A DNA stretch of 64,000 nucleotides, taken from assembly GCA_017427265.1 (NCBI GenBank), contig JAFRTG010000027.1:1-64000 (forward strand), given 5' to 3'. The stretch comes from Oscillospiraceae bacterium. GTDB taxonomy: Bacteria; Bacillota; Clostridia; Oscillospirales; Ruminococcaceae. The position numbers and the translations under genes were made by a program. Positions within the stretch are counted from its first letter, which is position 1; each line of letters begins with the position of its first letter. This document shows positions 19,508 to 28,336 of the stretch, one piece after another. The notes under the pieces are model-generated. The model was given only the letters and a program-made list of their open reading frames with translations. It did not search any database and was not told the DNA's origin.

Positions 19508-20704
19508 TTACAGGCCAACGTCGCTGAATGCGTTGAATACCTTGTACATTGCTGTCCAGTAATCGTTCGGATTGGTATTGTACTTATTGATGAAGTATTC
19601 ACTTGCGGCAGAGCAGACGGCATTTGCAACGACCGGCATTGTGATGCTGTAATTGGTGTTGATCAGATTCAGAGAATTGTTCCAGATCTTTGCAAGTTCA
19701 TTTTTGCTGATGCCGTTATAATACATTTTGTATGCGGCGTGAGAAAGCACAGTGGAGCCGAGTGCATATGCATTGCTTACATTGTTCAGGCTGCCGTTGT
19801 TGACAGCAGTAATGAAGGTATTATAGTTCGAGTAGTATGCGGAGCCTGCTGTGCCGTTGGGTGTGTTGGTGTTCTGCGGGTTGACCAGATTTCTGACGCA
19901 GTACGGTGCATAGTGGTTGCCGCTGGAGCCCTTGTAGGTCTGAGCACCGACATACCAGTCTGGGGTATCCTCACTGAGCTCACCGAGAATGTCAGAATAT
20001 GCTTCTGTGACAGCACCCTTTTCAATGGATACGCCGGTCTGATTCCAGCCCAGCTTTTTCATTGTGTAGAGGTGTGTGAATTCATGTCCGACAACACCTC
20101 TGTCAACACCCATGCAGTAACGGGTGCTGTCTGCCATGCCGAATCCGATACAGCCGTAGCCGTTGCTGTTATTGCTTTTTGCATCTCCGGCATGATCGAA
20201 AATAGAAACATAAATTGTCTGATCGCTGGAGCTGCCGAATGCAAAATTCGTGACACCGAGCGTATTTTGATAGTAATTACGGACAGCTTCGACGTTTTGC
20301 ATGGTCTCGGCATAATCATTCCAGGTGCCGTAAATATAATTTGTCGGGTTTGAAGAACTCCAAAGCCAGGAATTCCATTCTGCATTGGATTTCGGCTTGG
20401 GGATTGTCTGGTTCTTATAATATGTTACAGAGTTGAGCCGGGAGCTGTAGCTGGAAGTAATGAGGCGGATTTTCTTGTTCTTGTTCAGCATCCAGTAGCG
20501 ATTCTGGCTGGAACTGTAGGAAGCGTTCACAGAGGAGGAATAGCCTCTGTGATTCGTAAAGCTGACACTTCTGCTTGTCAGGCTGGAGTCACTGGGGCAT
20601 GTCGGATAGCTGGCAGCCGATGCACTGATTGCTGCCGGTGCAGCAGCTGCAAGTGTGCAGACGGACATGACCGCTGCAAAGGCCTTTTTCATGGTGTGTT
20701 TCAT
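19508..20704 (-). CDS. Secreted M4-like zinc metalloprotease without dockerin
   Basis: 398 residues. The ATG at 20704 is preferred because AAGGAG lies 8 bases upstream. Signal peptide MKHTMKKAFAAVMSVCTLAA, cleaved near ASAAS. The zinc site HEFTH (in VGHEFTHLYTMKK) and the downstream EAYSDILGE, which supplies the third ligand in thermolysin-like (M4) proteases, are intact; a catalytic His lies probably in STVLSHAAYKMY. The usual M4 pro-domain is short or absent. It shares about the whole catalytic region with the next protein but ends right after it, so it is free rather than scaffold-bound. Role: extracellular protein degradation. Confidence 0.88.
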   Translation of the reverse strand: MKHTMKKAFAAVMSVCTLAAAAPAAISASAASYPTCPSDSSLTSRSVSFTNHRGYSSSVNASYSSSQNRYWMLNKNKKIRLITSSYSSRLNSVTYYKNQTIPKPKSNAEWNSWLWSSSNPTNYIYGTWNDYAETMQNVEAVRNYYQNTLGVTNFAFGSSSDQTIYVSIFDHAGDAKSNNSNGYGCIGFGMADSTRYCMGVDRGVVGHEFTHLYTMKKLGWNQTGVSIEKGAVTEAYSDILGELSEDTPDWYVGAQTYKGSSGNHYAPYCVRNLVNPQNTNTPNGTAGSAYYSNYNTFITAVNNGSLNNVSNAYALGSTVLSHAAYKMYYNGISKNELAKIWNNSLNLINTNYSITMPVVANAVCSAASEYFINKYNTNPNDYWTAMYKVFNAFSDVGL

Positions 20705-20806
20705 ACTTTCTCTCCTTTTTGAATGTAGTATGGATAAGTGGCGTATATTCGGCATCAATCGGCGTCCGGTTTCACCCCTATGTCCGGCTGCCTGCCGAAT
20801 ACGTTC

Positions 20807-20836
20807 ATTATATCACAAATATAATTTTATCCGCAA
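20807..20836 (-). promoter_or_regulatory. Likely promoter of the shorter metalloprotease gene
   Basis: Minus-strand TATAAT (20807-20812) with TTGCGG (20831-20836) 18 bp upstream. The -10 is perfect, the -35 weak. Leader about 95 bases. The remaining gap to 21032 is A+T rich with only short unconvincing frames. Confidence 0.5.
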
Positions 20837-21032
20837 GGCTTGAATTGCGGAAGTATTTGTGCTGTGATTCCGCTGCAAAAGCAAAAAATAATTGTTTTGC
20901 AATGCGCGATTTCTGAATTTATTGTTGCAACATACGACTTAACTAAAAATATAAGGAAGATGATTTTTGACAAAAGAATTATTACAAACCGCAATATTCA
21001 GCTGCCATTTTCCGTTTCGTAAAAATTGCGGA

Positions 21033-21072
21033 AGCCCCGCTCCGGAGAGGGCACCGGAGCGGGGCTTTTTTT
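21033..21072. terminator. Strong hairpin terminator after dockerin metalloprotease
   Basis: AGCCCCGCTCCGG (21033-21045) and CCGGAGCGGGGCT (21054-21066), a 13-bp perfect stem, followed on the plus strand by TTTTTTT. The only gene ending here is the leftward protease (stop at 21083); in that direction the tail is TTCCGCAATTTTT, poorer but usable. The better T-run faces the plus strand, where no gene ends. Confidence 0.75.
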
Positions 21073-21082
21073 GCTGTTATGC

Positions 21083-22996
21083 TTATTTGATAAAGCCGTA
21101 ATAGGAACGGATACCGCTGGTGTTGCTGATGAGCTTGTTGAGCAGAACCAGATCGTCATTGTTGATCCAGCCGTCGCGGTTGATGTCAGCGGCATAGCGG
21201 CGCATGATGGTGTTGACATAATGTGTGGAAGCCGAATTGTTGATGAGCGCATTCATCATAGTGCGGTCAGCAGAGGTGACAGCACCGTCGGCATTGGTAT
21301 CACCGACCGGAATTGCACGCTCGACCCAGACAAAGCGGTACGTATAGCTGCCCTGGCTGAAGCAGACCTTGCTGTTTTCATCGCGGTACCAGGAAGCGCT
21401 CTGGTCCCAGCGGATGCGGTTATTGCCGTCGTAGTTGCATTCTGCATAGGTCAGAGTGCTGCTGTTTGCCGCAGTCACAAAGACGCTGTGCTCGCTGAGC
21501 AGATGTCCCTTGTAGATCACCTCAAGGCGGAGATGGTCGCCGGCTTTGGGTGTATAGGACGATGCGCGGTCATCCTGTGTGAACATATTGGTATGATAGC
21601 GGTCCATCTGAACTTTCTTGGCAAAGCCCGCGCACTGGAAGTACTCCTCCTCGTCCTGCCAGCCGATTGAACCGAATCCGTAATATACGGTCGGACCCAT
21701 CGGAACGAAGGTGCTGTGATCGTCATAGACCGGCGTATTGCCGCAGGTATCGGGGTTTCCGGTCGTCCAGTATTTGCCGGTCGGGAACTTGATCTTTTCC
21801 TGTGTGACGAAGCTGGCCATGTCATGTGTCAGGGGAGCCTGCCCCTGCGTGAATTCCGGCATCGTTGTGTGCGGGGTGATATCGACGGCATCAAAGGCAT
21901 TTTTGATGATATTCAGTGCCCAGTCGCTGTTGCTGCCGAAGTAATCCTGTGCAGCGTAGATCACAGCATCGCGGCAGTCCATGAAGGAAGCGTTGAGCTT
22001 GGCATCGGACGGATACGAGCTGTAATAGTCAAGCGAGTTGCACCAGATTCTTGCAAGGTCATACTTGGAAATGCCGCCTGTATACATCAGATAGGCAGCA
22101 TGAGAGACGACGGTCGAGCCGTAATAGGCCGGATAGGTACCCTGATCCTGCATATAGATCAGGTTGGACATGAAGCTGGTATAGTTGTCATAATAATAGT
22201 AGTAGCCGTCCTGCAGCGGGTTATTGGTCGCGCCGGGGTTTGCAAGATCGCGCAGAGAATAGCCCTGATTGCTGTTTTTGAAGACGTTTGCAGCGACCTT
22301 CCAGTCCGGGTTATCCTCGCTGAGCTCGCCGAGGATATCGGAGTATGCTTCCATGAGAGCATAGGTCTGCATGTTCATGGAGGTATTCCAGCCCATTTTC
22401 TTCATTGTCAGCAGGTGTGCAAATTCGTGACCGACGGCACCGCGGTCAACGCCCATATTATAGGTGAGGCTGCCTTCCTCGCCGAAGCCGATGAAGTTCA
22501 TGCCGTACATTGTCTCGGAGCGTGCGTCAGCGTCTTTGTTATACTCGGAGACATAGATCGCGGAATCGCCGCTGCCGCTGAAATTGAAATCGGTGACGTT
22601 CAGCGTATAGCGGAAATAATCCCAGACCTTTTCGACATTGTCCATCATTTCGGCTCTGGCATTCCACTTGCTGCCGCAGTCCTGCTTTCTGATCGGCGTC
22701 TTGTCGCTGTAGTCCACGACGAACGGACCCATGCCGTGATAGCTGCCGCCGTGCGAATTGATCACGCGGATGTTGCGGTTTTTGTCCACCATCCAGATGT
22801 TGCCGGAATTGTTCTGTCTGGAGACGACGACATTTGCGGAGCCGCCGTTGTGCCGCTGGTACGATGTGCTGTAGTAGTAGACATTCTGGTCGCCGGGGTA
22901 GGTTGCAGCCTGGGCAATGAGCGCTGCAGGGCAAGCTGCTGCGAAGGTACACACTGCCATGAGGGCTGCTGCGGATCGTTTGACGCGCTGTTTCAT
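21083..22996 (-). CDS. Secreted M4-like zinc metalloprotease with C-terminal dockerin
   Basis: 637 residues, start ATG 22996 behind AGGAGGAG. Signal peptide MKQRVKRSAAALMAVCTFAAA. The catalytic region (to about 390) has HEFAH in VGHEFAHLLTMKK and EAYSDILGE. A beta-rich region of about 170 residues follows (residues 400-560), then a dockerin with two calcium loops (DTNADGAVTSADR and DINRDGWINNDD). It is paralogous to the 19508-20704 protein, but the dockerin predicts attachment to a cohesin-bearing scaffold. A scaffold-bound protease may trim cellulosomal components or dietary protein; this is inference. Confidence 0.9.
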   Translation of the reverse strand: MKQRVKRSAAALMAVCTFAAACPAALIAQAATYPGDQNVYYYSTSYQRHNGGSANVVVSRQNNSGNIWMVDKNRNIRVINSHGGSYHGMGPFVVDYSDKTPIRKQDCGSKWNARAEMMDNVEKVWDYFRYTLNVTDFNFSGSGDSAIYVSEYNKDADARSETMYGMNFIGFGEEGSLTYNMGVDRGAVGHEFAHLLTMKKMGWNTSMNMQTYALMEAYSDILGELSEDNPDWKVAANVFKNSNQGYSLRDLANPGATNNPLQDGYYYYYDNYTSFMSNLIYMQDQGTYPAYYGSTVVSHAAYLMYTGGISKYDLARIWCNSLDYYSSYPSDAKLNASFMDCRDAVIYAAQDYFGSNSDWALNIIKNAFDAVDITPHTTMPEFTQGQAPLTHDMASFVTQEKIKFPTGKYWTTGNPDTCGNTPVYDDHSTFVPMGPTVYYGFGSIGWQDEEEYFQCAGFAKKVQMDRYHTNMFTQDDRASSYTPKAGDHLRLEVIYKGHLLSEHSVFVTAANSSTLTYAECNYDGNNRIRWDQSASWYRDENSKVCFSQGSYTYRFVWVERAIPVGDTNADGAVTSADRTMMNALINNSASTHYVNTIMRRYAADINRDGWINNDDLVLLNKLISNTSGIRSYYGFIK

Positions 22997-23228
22997 AGAA
23001 TTCTCCTCCTGTGTTGAAATGATGATATTGCGATCCGGAATGCCGTCCGTTCTGTTGGGAAGATATTGCAGAGACGGAGCGGCAGCTGTCCGGTATCAGC
23101 CGTGGAAAGCAGAATGCAAGCCGGCAGTCGGGATTGATTCTGCACTGCAGTTTTCGCGCGGTGCATAGCTTTTTGAACCGCGGGATGCTGCGCGATGCGT
23201 TTGGTGCTGTGATGATACTGATATATAT

Positions 23229-23257
23229 ATCATAACACAATATAATTATATTGTCAA
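23229..23257 (-). promoter_or_regulatory. Promoter of dockerin protease with palindromic spacer
   Basis: Minus-strand TTGACA (23252-23257), 17-bp spacer, TATGAT (23229-23234). The spacer contains the perfect palindrome AATATAATTATATT (23240-23253), a possible regulator site that would block polymerase. Leader about 225 bases. Confidence 0.8.
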
Positions 23258-23598
23258 TACGTCTTACCCCTCTGAAAACGCAGCTTACCCCCGAAAAAAT
23301 GCAACTTACCTGTTATTTGAAAAAGACAGACTGTCAAGGGAGGTGCGGCGCAGTCTGCTGCCATTGATGGAAAGCATTCCGGGAGCGCTGCGCGTATCTT
23401 GTGGAATCGCTCCCAATTATCGTGCTTAAAAAACAAAAAGTCTTTCTTCTCACCCCTTGGAACGGGGGTGACAACCAAAGGGGACAGGGGAAAGCGCCGC
23501 TGCGCGGCTTATCCCCCTTTCTCCTTAGGTTTTCGCCCCCGCTTTCCTTACCTCTTTTCTTCTGGCTTCGCAGAACTTTAGTTGCACACAACAGATAA
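23258..23598. other. Gene-free stretch, no feature recognised
   Basis: About 340 bases. Short frames exist on both strands but none has a ribosome site or recognisable product. The segment 23450-23560 is rich in short G and C runs and can fold locally (GCCGC/GCGGC near 23492-23510). It may be a degenerate mobile or dispersed repeat, but nothing shows this directly. Confidence 0.4.
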
Positions 23599-23634
23599 AA
23601 AAGAGCATGTTTGCGAAAACAAACATGCTCTTTT
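23599..23634. terminator. Bidirectional terminator
   Basis: AAAAGAGCATGTTTG (23599-23613) and CAAACATGCTCTTTT (23620-23634) pair perfectly around CGAAAA, with A-run before and T-run after, so it works in both directions. On the minus strand it can end the ABC exporter transcript (last stop at 23791). Confidence 0.85.
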
Positions 23635-23655
23635 CAGTCTGCCGATAAAGAAGTA

Positions 23656-23717
23656 TCTCCGATGGATTGATAATGGGGCGTTGCCCTCAATTCTAATCCG
23701 TCGGAGACACTTTTTTT
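23656..23717 (+). terminator. Plus-strand hairpin with T-run, no known gene
   Basis: TCTCCGATGGATT (23656-23668) pairs with AATCCGTCGGAGA (23695-23707, one mismatch), enclosing a smaller GGGC/GCCC hairpin, and is followed by CACTTTTTTT. It has the form of a terminator for rightward transcription, yet no rightward gene lies upstream, so it could end a small RNA. Confidence 0.55.
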
Positions 23718-23790
23718 ATCTTTGTCACAGGAAGCTGACGGAAACAAGTGATCTGAAAGCGTTCGGTCAACGGGAGCGGGCACTGCCTGC

Positions 23791-25359
23791 TTACTGGCGC
23801 AGCTTAAAGGTTTTGTGTGCGAGGAAATACACGAGAATGCACGCAATGATGCAATAGCTGATGCAGAAGATCATGCAGACAATGCCGAACTGCAGCAGCG
23901 GAAGATGCCGCTGCATCAGGAAGTAACAAGCGATGTAGGTAACCGTGGTCACAACGGAGTAGAGGCCGTTTTTGAGCTCGCTGCCCGCAGTATAGGGCTG
24001 CATCAGATAATAAATCGTCAGATAGTGCACCGAGAAGAAAATGCTCATGCAGACCGGAGCGCCGAGCAGCAGCAGATAATCAATCGGCCGTTCGGTGCCG
24101 CCGGAAAACGCCAGCACGGTCACATAGCCGATGCCGATGATCGCAGCGGGCAGCAGATTGATCTTGATGATCTCACGGAGCCGGATGCGGAACATTCTGA
24201 GAATGTTTTTCGGCTTTTTATAGAACGAGTAGGTCAGCAGGCAGTGGTCGCAGTTCATGAAGCATGCCTGCGTAAAGCTGGTGCCGCGGTTGAGTGCATA
24301 GAGCAAAAACGTAGAGAACGGCAGAATGCCGAGCACGCCGGAATTGAGCGTTTCCTTTGTTTTTGGGTAGCGGATCATAACAATGATTGCGGCAGCCAGA
24401 ATGAACACCAGCACGGCGGAGATAATCAGCGAATTGCTCCAGAGAATCTTGCTGTGCCGCTTGATGAACAGTTCATTGAGGAATTCAAAGCCGCTGCGCG
24501 AGCTGGTGATGCCGGTGTCCGCGGAAATCGCCTTCCGTGAGGCATCCCTCTGTACGTGTTTGGACTTGTTCATAAATTCCTGGTTCTTCCGGAGGCAGCG
24601 GCTCAGCATTTCCTTGTACTTGTCAAATCCGATGAGAACGCGCCAGCAGGCGAGGCCGACGGGAATCATCAGCAGCAGCGCCGAAACAGAAACAAATTTC
24701 GGGATGGTGAGTCCGAATGCAGGCATGACATAGGCGCCGGCCGTCAGAACTATAATATAGAGCAGGCTCAGCTTGGACTGATCCGGCAGAATATCAAACT
24801 TCTGATAGTATTTCAGACTGATTGCAGCAAAGATCATCTTGCAGCCTGCAATGCAGAACGGCAGCAGCAGACAGACCGCAAGCGGCACCTTGCAGAGCAG
24901 ACCGAAGATCAGCGTGAACGGCAGGAAGCCGACGATCACGCGCACGAGCGTATAAAGGAAGTTTGCAAGCGTATACCGGCGTGCATCCATCCGCAGCAGA
25001 TTGACTGCATAATCCGTGATGCGCTTGAGAATCAGAAATTTTCCGTTCGAGATGCCGCCGGCGAGCGTCAGCAGCAGCATGAAATGCAGAAAAACGGAGC
25101 TTCTGTCCATGCCTGCTTCGGAATAGAGCAGCGTCGGAAGCAGAATCATGGCGGCGACATAGAGTGCCTTTACTGCAAACGTGGATGCAATTTCAAAAAG
25201 GATCACCAGCACTCTTGCAACGATTTTGAAGCCTTCCTCGGCGTAAAGATCGCCGGTCAGGAGCTTTTTGAGCAGCGGAACCTGCCGCAGTGCATGGATG
25301 AGCATATTGGTATGCATCGTGCACTTGAGCGAGAAGGACTGCCGGAATGATTTAAACAT
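23791..25359 (-). CDS. ABC exporter membrane protein
   Basis: 522 residues from ATG 25357-25359, behind GGGAGGAAG; the longer upstream frame lies inside the ATPase gene. About twelve hydrophobic segments in two groups separated by a charged cytoplasmic stretch (residues about 270-320, many Lys/Arg) suggest a fused two-half ABC-2 permease. It overlaps the ATPase gene by 8 bp, which supports translational coupling and joint assembly. No substrate clue; similar pairs in Clostridia serve in peptide or drug export. Confidence 0.82.
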   Translation of the reverse strand: MFKSFRQSFSLKCTMHTNMLIHALRQVPLLKKLLTGDLYAEEGFKIVARVLVILFEIASTFAVKALYVAAMILLPTLLYSEAGMDRSSVFLHFMLLLTLAGGISNGKFLILKRITDYAVNLLRMDARRYTLANFLYTLVRVIVGFLPFTLIFGLLCKVPLAVCLLLPFCIAGCKMIFAAISLKYYQKFDILPDQSKLSLLYIIVLTAGAYVMPAFGLTIPKFVSVSALLLMIPVGLACWRVLIGFDKYKEMLSRCLRKNQEFMNKSKHVQRDASRKAISADTGITSSRSGFEFLNELFIKRHSKILWSNSLIISAVLVFILAAAIIVMIRYPKTKETLNSGVLGILPFSTFLLYALNRGTSFTQACFMNCDHCLLTYSFYKKPKNILRMFRIRLREIIKINLLPAAIIGIGYVTVLAFSGGTERPIDYLLLLGAPVCMSIFFSVHYLTIYYLMQPYTAGSELKNGLYSVVTTVTYIACYFLMQRHLPLLQFGIVCMIFCISYCIIACILVYFLAHKTFKLRQ

Positions 25360-26059
25360 GATCTTCCTCCCGCAGTGCTTCGATGATTTTTTCGCGGAAG
25401 CCCTGAATGTCGAGGTTGCTCTTTTCGACGGGCTCCAGCATACCGTGACTGAGCAGAACAATCTCGTCGCAGAGGTCGAGCGCCAGATCGAGGATATGCG
25501 TGGAGAAAATGGTGATCTTTCCGTTCTTCTGGGCGCGGAGCAGCTGCTTCATTTCCTCGGCGACCACAACGTCGAGAGAGGTGAGCGGCTCATCGAGCAG
25601 AAACAGCTTCGGCTCCGAGATGATGTTGGCGATCATCTGCATTTTGTTTTTCATGCCGTGGGAATAATCCTTGAGCAGCTTGTCGCGGTCCTCCGGCAGA
25701 ATGCTCATGTAATCAAAGTAGGCGTCCGGTTCGCGCAGCTGTTTGATGCTCCCCTGATTGATATCGAGGAAAAACTTGATGAACTCGCGGCCGGTGAGAA
25801 ATTCCGGCACGGTCGGAGTTGAGAGCACATAGCCGATATCGTCGGATGCAAGCGGCTGCTGCTGTCCGTCGTTCTCCAGATAAAAGCTGCCGCCGTCTGT
25901 TTTGAGATCGCTGTTGATGCAGTTGAAGAGCGTTGTTTTGCCCGCGCCGTTCCGTCCGAGCAGACCGTAGATTTTGCCCTCCTCGAATGTAAAGTCGATG
26001 TCGCGCAGAACTTCCTTTTTTTCAAAATGTTTGGATAGATGAGAAATTACAAATTTCAT
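25352..26059 (-). CDS. ABC transporter ATP-binding protein
   Basis: 235 residues. Walker A GRNGAGKT (residues 36-43), Walker B LFLLDEPLTSLD, switch His in STHILD. The signature is YSHGMKNK, which departs from the usual LSGGQ, as in several exporter ATPases of this type. GGAG lies 8 bases before the ATG. First gene of a two-gene transcript with the permease. Confidence 0.92.
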   Translation of the reverse strand: MKFVISHLSKHFEKKEVLRDIDFTFEEGKIYGLLGRNGAGKTTLFNCINSDLKTDGGSFYLENDGQQQPLASDDIGYVLSTPTVPEFLTGREFIKFFLDINQGSIKQLREPDAYFDYMSILPEDRDKLLKDYSHGMKNKMQMIANIISEPKLFLLDEPLTSLDVVVAEEMKQLLRAQKNGKITIFSTHILDLALDLCDEIVLLSHGMLEPVEKSNLDIQGFREKIIEALREEDHV

Positions 26060-26121
26060 GAATGGTACTCCAATCTGAATGACGATTCTTTGTCCGGCGT
26101 CAGCCCGGAAAGATTATTTTC

Positions 26122-26150
26122 ATTATAGCACGAATACCGGAAAAAATCAA
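26122..26150 (-). promoter_or_regulatory. Promoter of the second ABC exporter
   Basis: Minus-strand TTGATT (26145-26150), 17-bp spacer, TATAAT (26122-26127) preceded by TGC (extended -10). Leader about 55 bases. Confidence 0.82.
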
Positions 26151-26187
26151 CTGAATATTCGTTTAGGTTCCGCGCAGATACAGAACA

Positions 26188-26213
26188 CCCGCAGCAGAAA
26201 AAACTGCTGCGGG
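26188..26213. terminator. Hairpin between phage head cassette and ABC exporter
   Basis: CCCGCAGCAG (26188-26197) and CTGCTGCGGG (26204-26213) around AAAAAA. It lies 57 bp after the last phage gene on the minus strand. There is no good T-run on either side, so it may be a weak terminator or an RNA-end hairpin. Confidence 0.45.
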
Positions 26214-26270
26214 TCAGCTTATATTGTTTCATACAAAACGGGATCCGGGGATACGTCTCCGGCGGGTTTG

Positions 26271-27191
26271 TCAGCTTGCAGTGTTGCAGAACGGATCGAA
26301 ACAGAAGGTGTCCTCTGTCGTGATGCCGGAGCGGTCGCCGGCAATGACAATTCTGCTGACGCGCCCGCGGACGAAGCTGCAGGACGCAAGATCTTCGAGA
26401 TCCTCGCCGCAGTATCCGGCATAGCGGACGGTTTTGCTGTGCATTCTCCGGTTGCTGACGTCAATGCGGAACTGCAGCGCATCATAAGGGTTATAGAGAT
26501 ACTGTCTGTCGAGCAGAATCTGCCGGACTCTGGTGATGCCGCGGCGCAGAGCCTCCGGATTTGAGCGCGTGAAGCTGCCGTATTCGCCGATCTCATCGGC
26601 CATATCGACCCGGCTGATCATGTCTGCGGTGCTGCCGCCGGTCGATTCGGAGAGGATGGCCTGTTCCGGCAGGATGATTTCATTCTGATCCTGACGCGGC
26701 ATCATGCAAAGCAGATTCGGCAGCCGCACAAACGGATAACTGTGGCAGAGCTTGTAGTTATATGCAACGATGGAATCCCACATGGCAGTGTTGTCCTTGA
26801 CAACGATGTAGTTGATGCTCGGCACATCCTCGCAGGTGATATAGGGCAGGTGATAGGTCTCCAGCAGGGAGGCGAGCGTCACTTGGGTATAGAGCCCCGG
26901 AATCAGCTGGTTTTTCATCAGAGCGGCAGCAAAGCTCTGGGATTCGATCCGCGCCTGCAGCTGTCCGTTTTTCCGTTCGCAGGCCCATGTCTGCACGTTT
27001 CCGTCGTGAACGGCAAAATCGTCCAGAAACAGCCGGATACGCACCGGCTCCTCCATTGCTTCGGGGAGCACGGTGCGGATCCTGAGCACCGCATTCGGCA
27101 GATAGCGGTCGCGCACAAGGACGAACTGCAGGCAGTCCGTCAGCGAGCAGACGGTGCTGTCTGCGGCGGTGCATTCACAGCGAATCTGCAC
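26271..27191 (-). CDS. Phage tail hub-like or late-control-like protein
   Basis: 306 residues. The pattern of an N-terminal beta domain, then a segment AAALMKNQLIPGLYTQVTLASLLETY, resembles the baseplate hub/gpD-like proteins (XkdQ group) that cap phage tails, but the match is from memory and partial. It is the last gene of the head cassette and overlaps the previous gene by 17 bp. Six or more Cys residues are unusual for such proteins. Alternative: an uncharacterised structural protein. Confidence 0.5.
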   Translation of the reverse strand: MQIRCECTAADSTVCSLTDCLQFVLVRDRYLPNAVLRIRTVLPEAMEEPVRIRLFLDDFAVHDGNVQTWACERKNGQLQARIESQSFAAALMKNQLIPGLYTQVTLASLLETYHLPYITCEDVPSINYIVVKDNTAMWDSIVAYNYKLCHSYPFVRLPNLLCMMPRQDQNEIILPEQAILSESTGGSTADMISRVDMADEIGEYGSFTRSNPEALRRGITRVRQILLDRQYLYNPYDALQFRIDVSNRRMHSKTVRYAGYCGEDLEDLASCSFVRGRVSRIVIAGDRSGITTEDTFCFDPFCNTAS

Positions 27192-27561
27192 GGCACATCC
27201 CTCCGATCATCGTGATGCGGTATTTCGCAGTATGTGCATTTCCGCTTCCGGTGAGCTGAATCTCTGTGGGCTGCATATGCTGAAAGCACATATCATCAAG
27301 CGAAAAAGCATATTCTGTATGTGCAGCGAGTGCATCCTGCAGCAGGCCGGCCGCATGACCCGCCTCTGCGCGGAGCATTGTGCCTGAGAGCGTCAGCGTG
27401 CAGGGAATTTCCTCCAGCAGCCGGGTATACGGCTTGCCGTCCGCACAGGTTTTGCGCACAACCGGCACAGAGAGCATCATCTCATAGCTTGAAACAGGCA
27501 GCACGACTGCTCCGAGCCGGACGAAAGTCTCCTGCCGGCTGAGGTCAAGTGTCATCTGCAT
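27175..27561 (-). CDS. Small phage structural protein, unknown role
   Basis: 128 residues behind a strong GGAGGAGG site. Beta-rich with motifs TLTLSGTM and TEIQLTGSG; position between connector genes and the hub-like gene would suit a tail or tail-terminator component. Overlaps both neighbours by 17 bp, so the reading frame is well supported though no family is recognised. Confidence 0.6.
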   Translation of the reverse strand: MQMTLDLSRQETFVRLGAVVLPVSSYEMMLSVPVVRKTCADGKPYTRLLEEIPCTLTLSGTMLRAEAGHAAGLLQDALAAHTEYAFSLDDMCFQHMQPTEIQLTGSGNAHTAKYRITMIGGMCRADSL

Positions 27562-27967
27562 GGTCGTCCTCCTCCGGTCTGAGCAGCCCGCCTATCGTTA
27601 CAAGATACTCCTGTTCGAGCCGGTCAAGCTGCTTCTGCCAGCGGATTTCGCCGCGTTCGGTTTTGCGGACATCGCAGTGCATGTCCTGCAGGGTATCCGC
27701 CGCAGTCTGAGCAGCCGTATCGGAGATTCTGCGGAGATCGGCGTCTGTCCGGGAATGCACGCGCAGCCGCAGCCGAACCGTGACCGGCACTGCAGGGGAC
27801 GTCCGGCCGGAAAAAACCGGTTCATCCGATTCGGTCTGCGCTGCGCTGACGGTGACGAACCATCCGGAAGCGGGAACCGGCGGAAGCTGTGCAGGGAATT
27901 CGGGAAAGGCGGGGATTCCTTTTTCCCGCAGCGCATCCATGATTGCACTGCAGAGCAATTCAGTCAT
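27545..27967 (-). CDS. Head-tail connector-size phage protein
   Basis: 140 residues. Begins MTELLCSAIMDALREKG, then a Pro-rich loop and beta strands (VPVTVRLRLRVHS), with a helical end and an acidic C-terminus (EEDDHADD). The size, fold pattern and position resemble minor capsid or tail-completion proteins that follow the gp6-like connector. GGGGTGAAA lies before the ATG. Not assigned to a family with certainty. Confidence 0.6.
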   Translation of the reverse strand: MTELLCSAIMDALREKGIPAFPEFPAQLPPVPASGWFVTVSAAQTESDEPVFSGRTSPAVPVTVRLRLRVHSRTDADLRRISDTAAQTAADTLQDMHCDVRKTERGEIRWQKQLDRLEQEYLVTIGGLLRPEEDDHADDT

Positions 27968-27979
27968 ATTTTCACCCCT

Positions 27980-28333
27980 TTATGAAGAGATTGCCGCAAA
28001 GACAAAGCCCTCATCGCGGAGCAGCTCAGCCGCCGCACTGCGATAGGCCGCCGCGAGCCGTTCTGCGAGTGTGCACTGCTCGGTATCTGCGCGTGTTCCC
28101 GCCGCAGAGCCTGCATAGGTCGGCGTCACGGTTCCGGCCGCGAGCAGTCTGCGGTATTGCAGATTGGCTTCTGCTGCCGCGTAATAGCACAGCCGGACAT
28201 CATCGGGGTCGGCGTCCGGCTTCAGCATCGCCGTGACGCGCAGCATGGCAGCATCCGCAAGATCCTCATAGGGTCTGGCGTCATCAAGAAAGGCGAACAG
28301 CCGGAACAGCTGCATGACCTTTGCCTTCTGCAT
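27980..28333 (-). CDS. Putative gp6-like head-tail adaptor
   Basis: 117 residues, nearly all helical, Ala-rich (LFRLFAFLDDARPYEDLADAAMLRV...LLAAGTVTPTYAG). Short helical proteins at this position after the capsid genes are commonly the connector that joins the portal to the tail. GGGAGG lies 8 bases before the ATG at 28333. Confidence 0.6.
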   Translation of the reverse strand: MQKAKVMQLFRLFAFLDDARPYEDLADAAMLRVTAMLKPDADPDDVRLCYYAAAEANLQYRRLLAAGTVTPTYAGSAAGTRADTEQCTLAERLAAAYRSAAAELLRDEGFVFAAISS

Positions 28334-28336
28334 ATG

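Noticed and set aside
20840-21022. 60-residue plus-strand frame before the hairpin at 21033
   Set aside because: No ribosome site or recognisable product; A+T-rich intergenic DNA gives such frames by chance.
23254-23591. Minus-strand frames of 74 and 85 residues
   Set aside because: They overlap each other and the protease promoter, lack ribosome sites and have no recognisable family.
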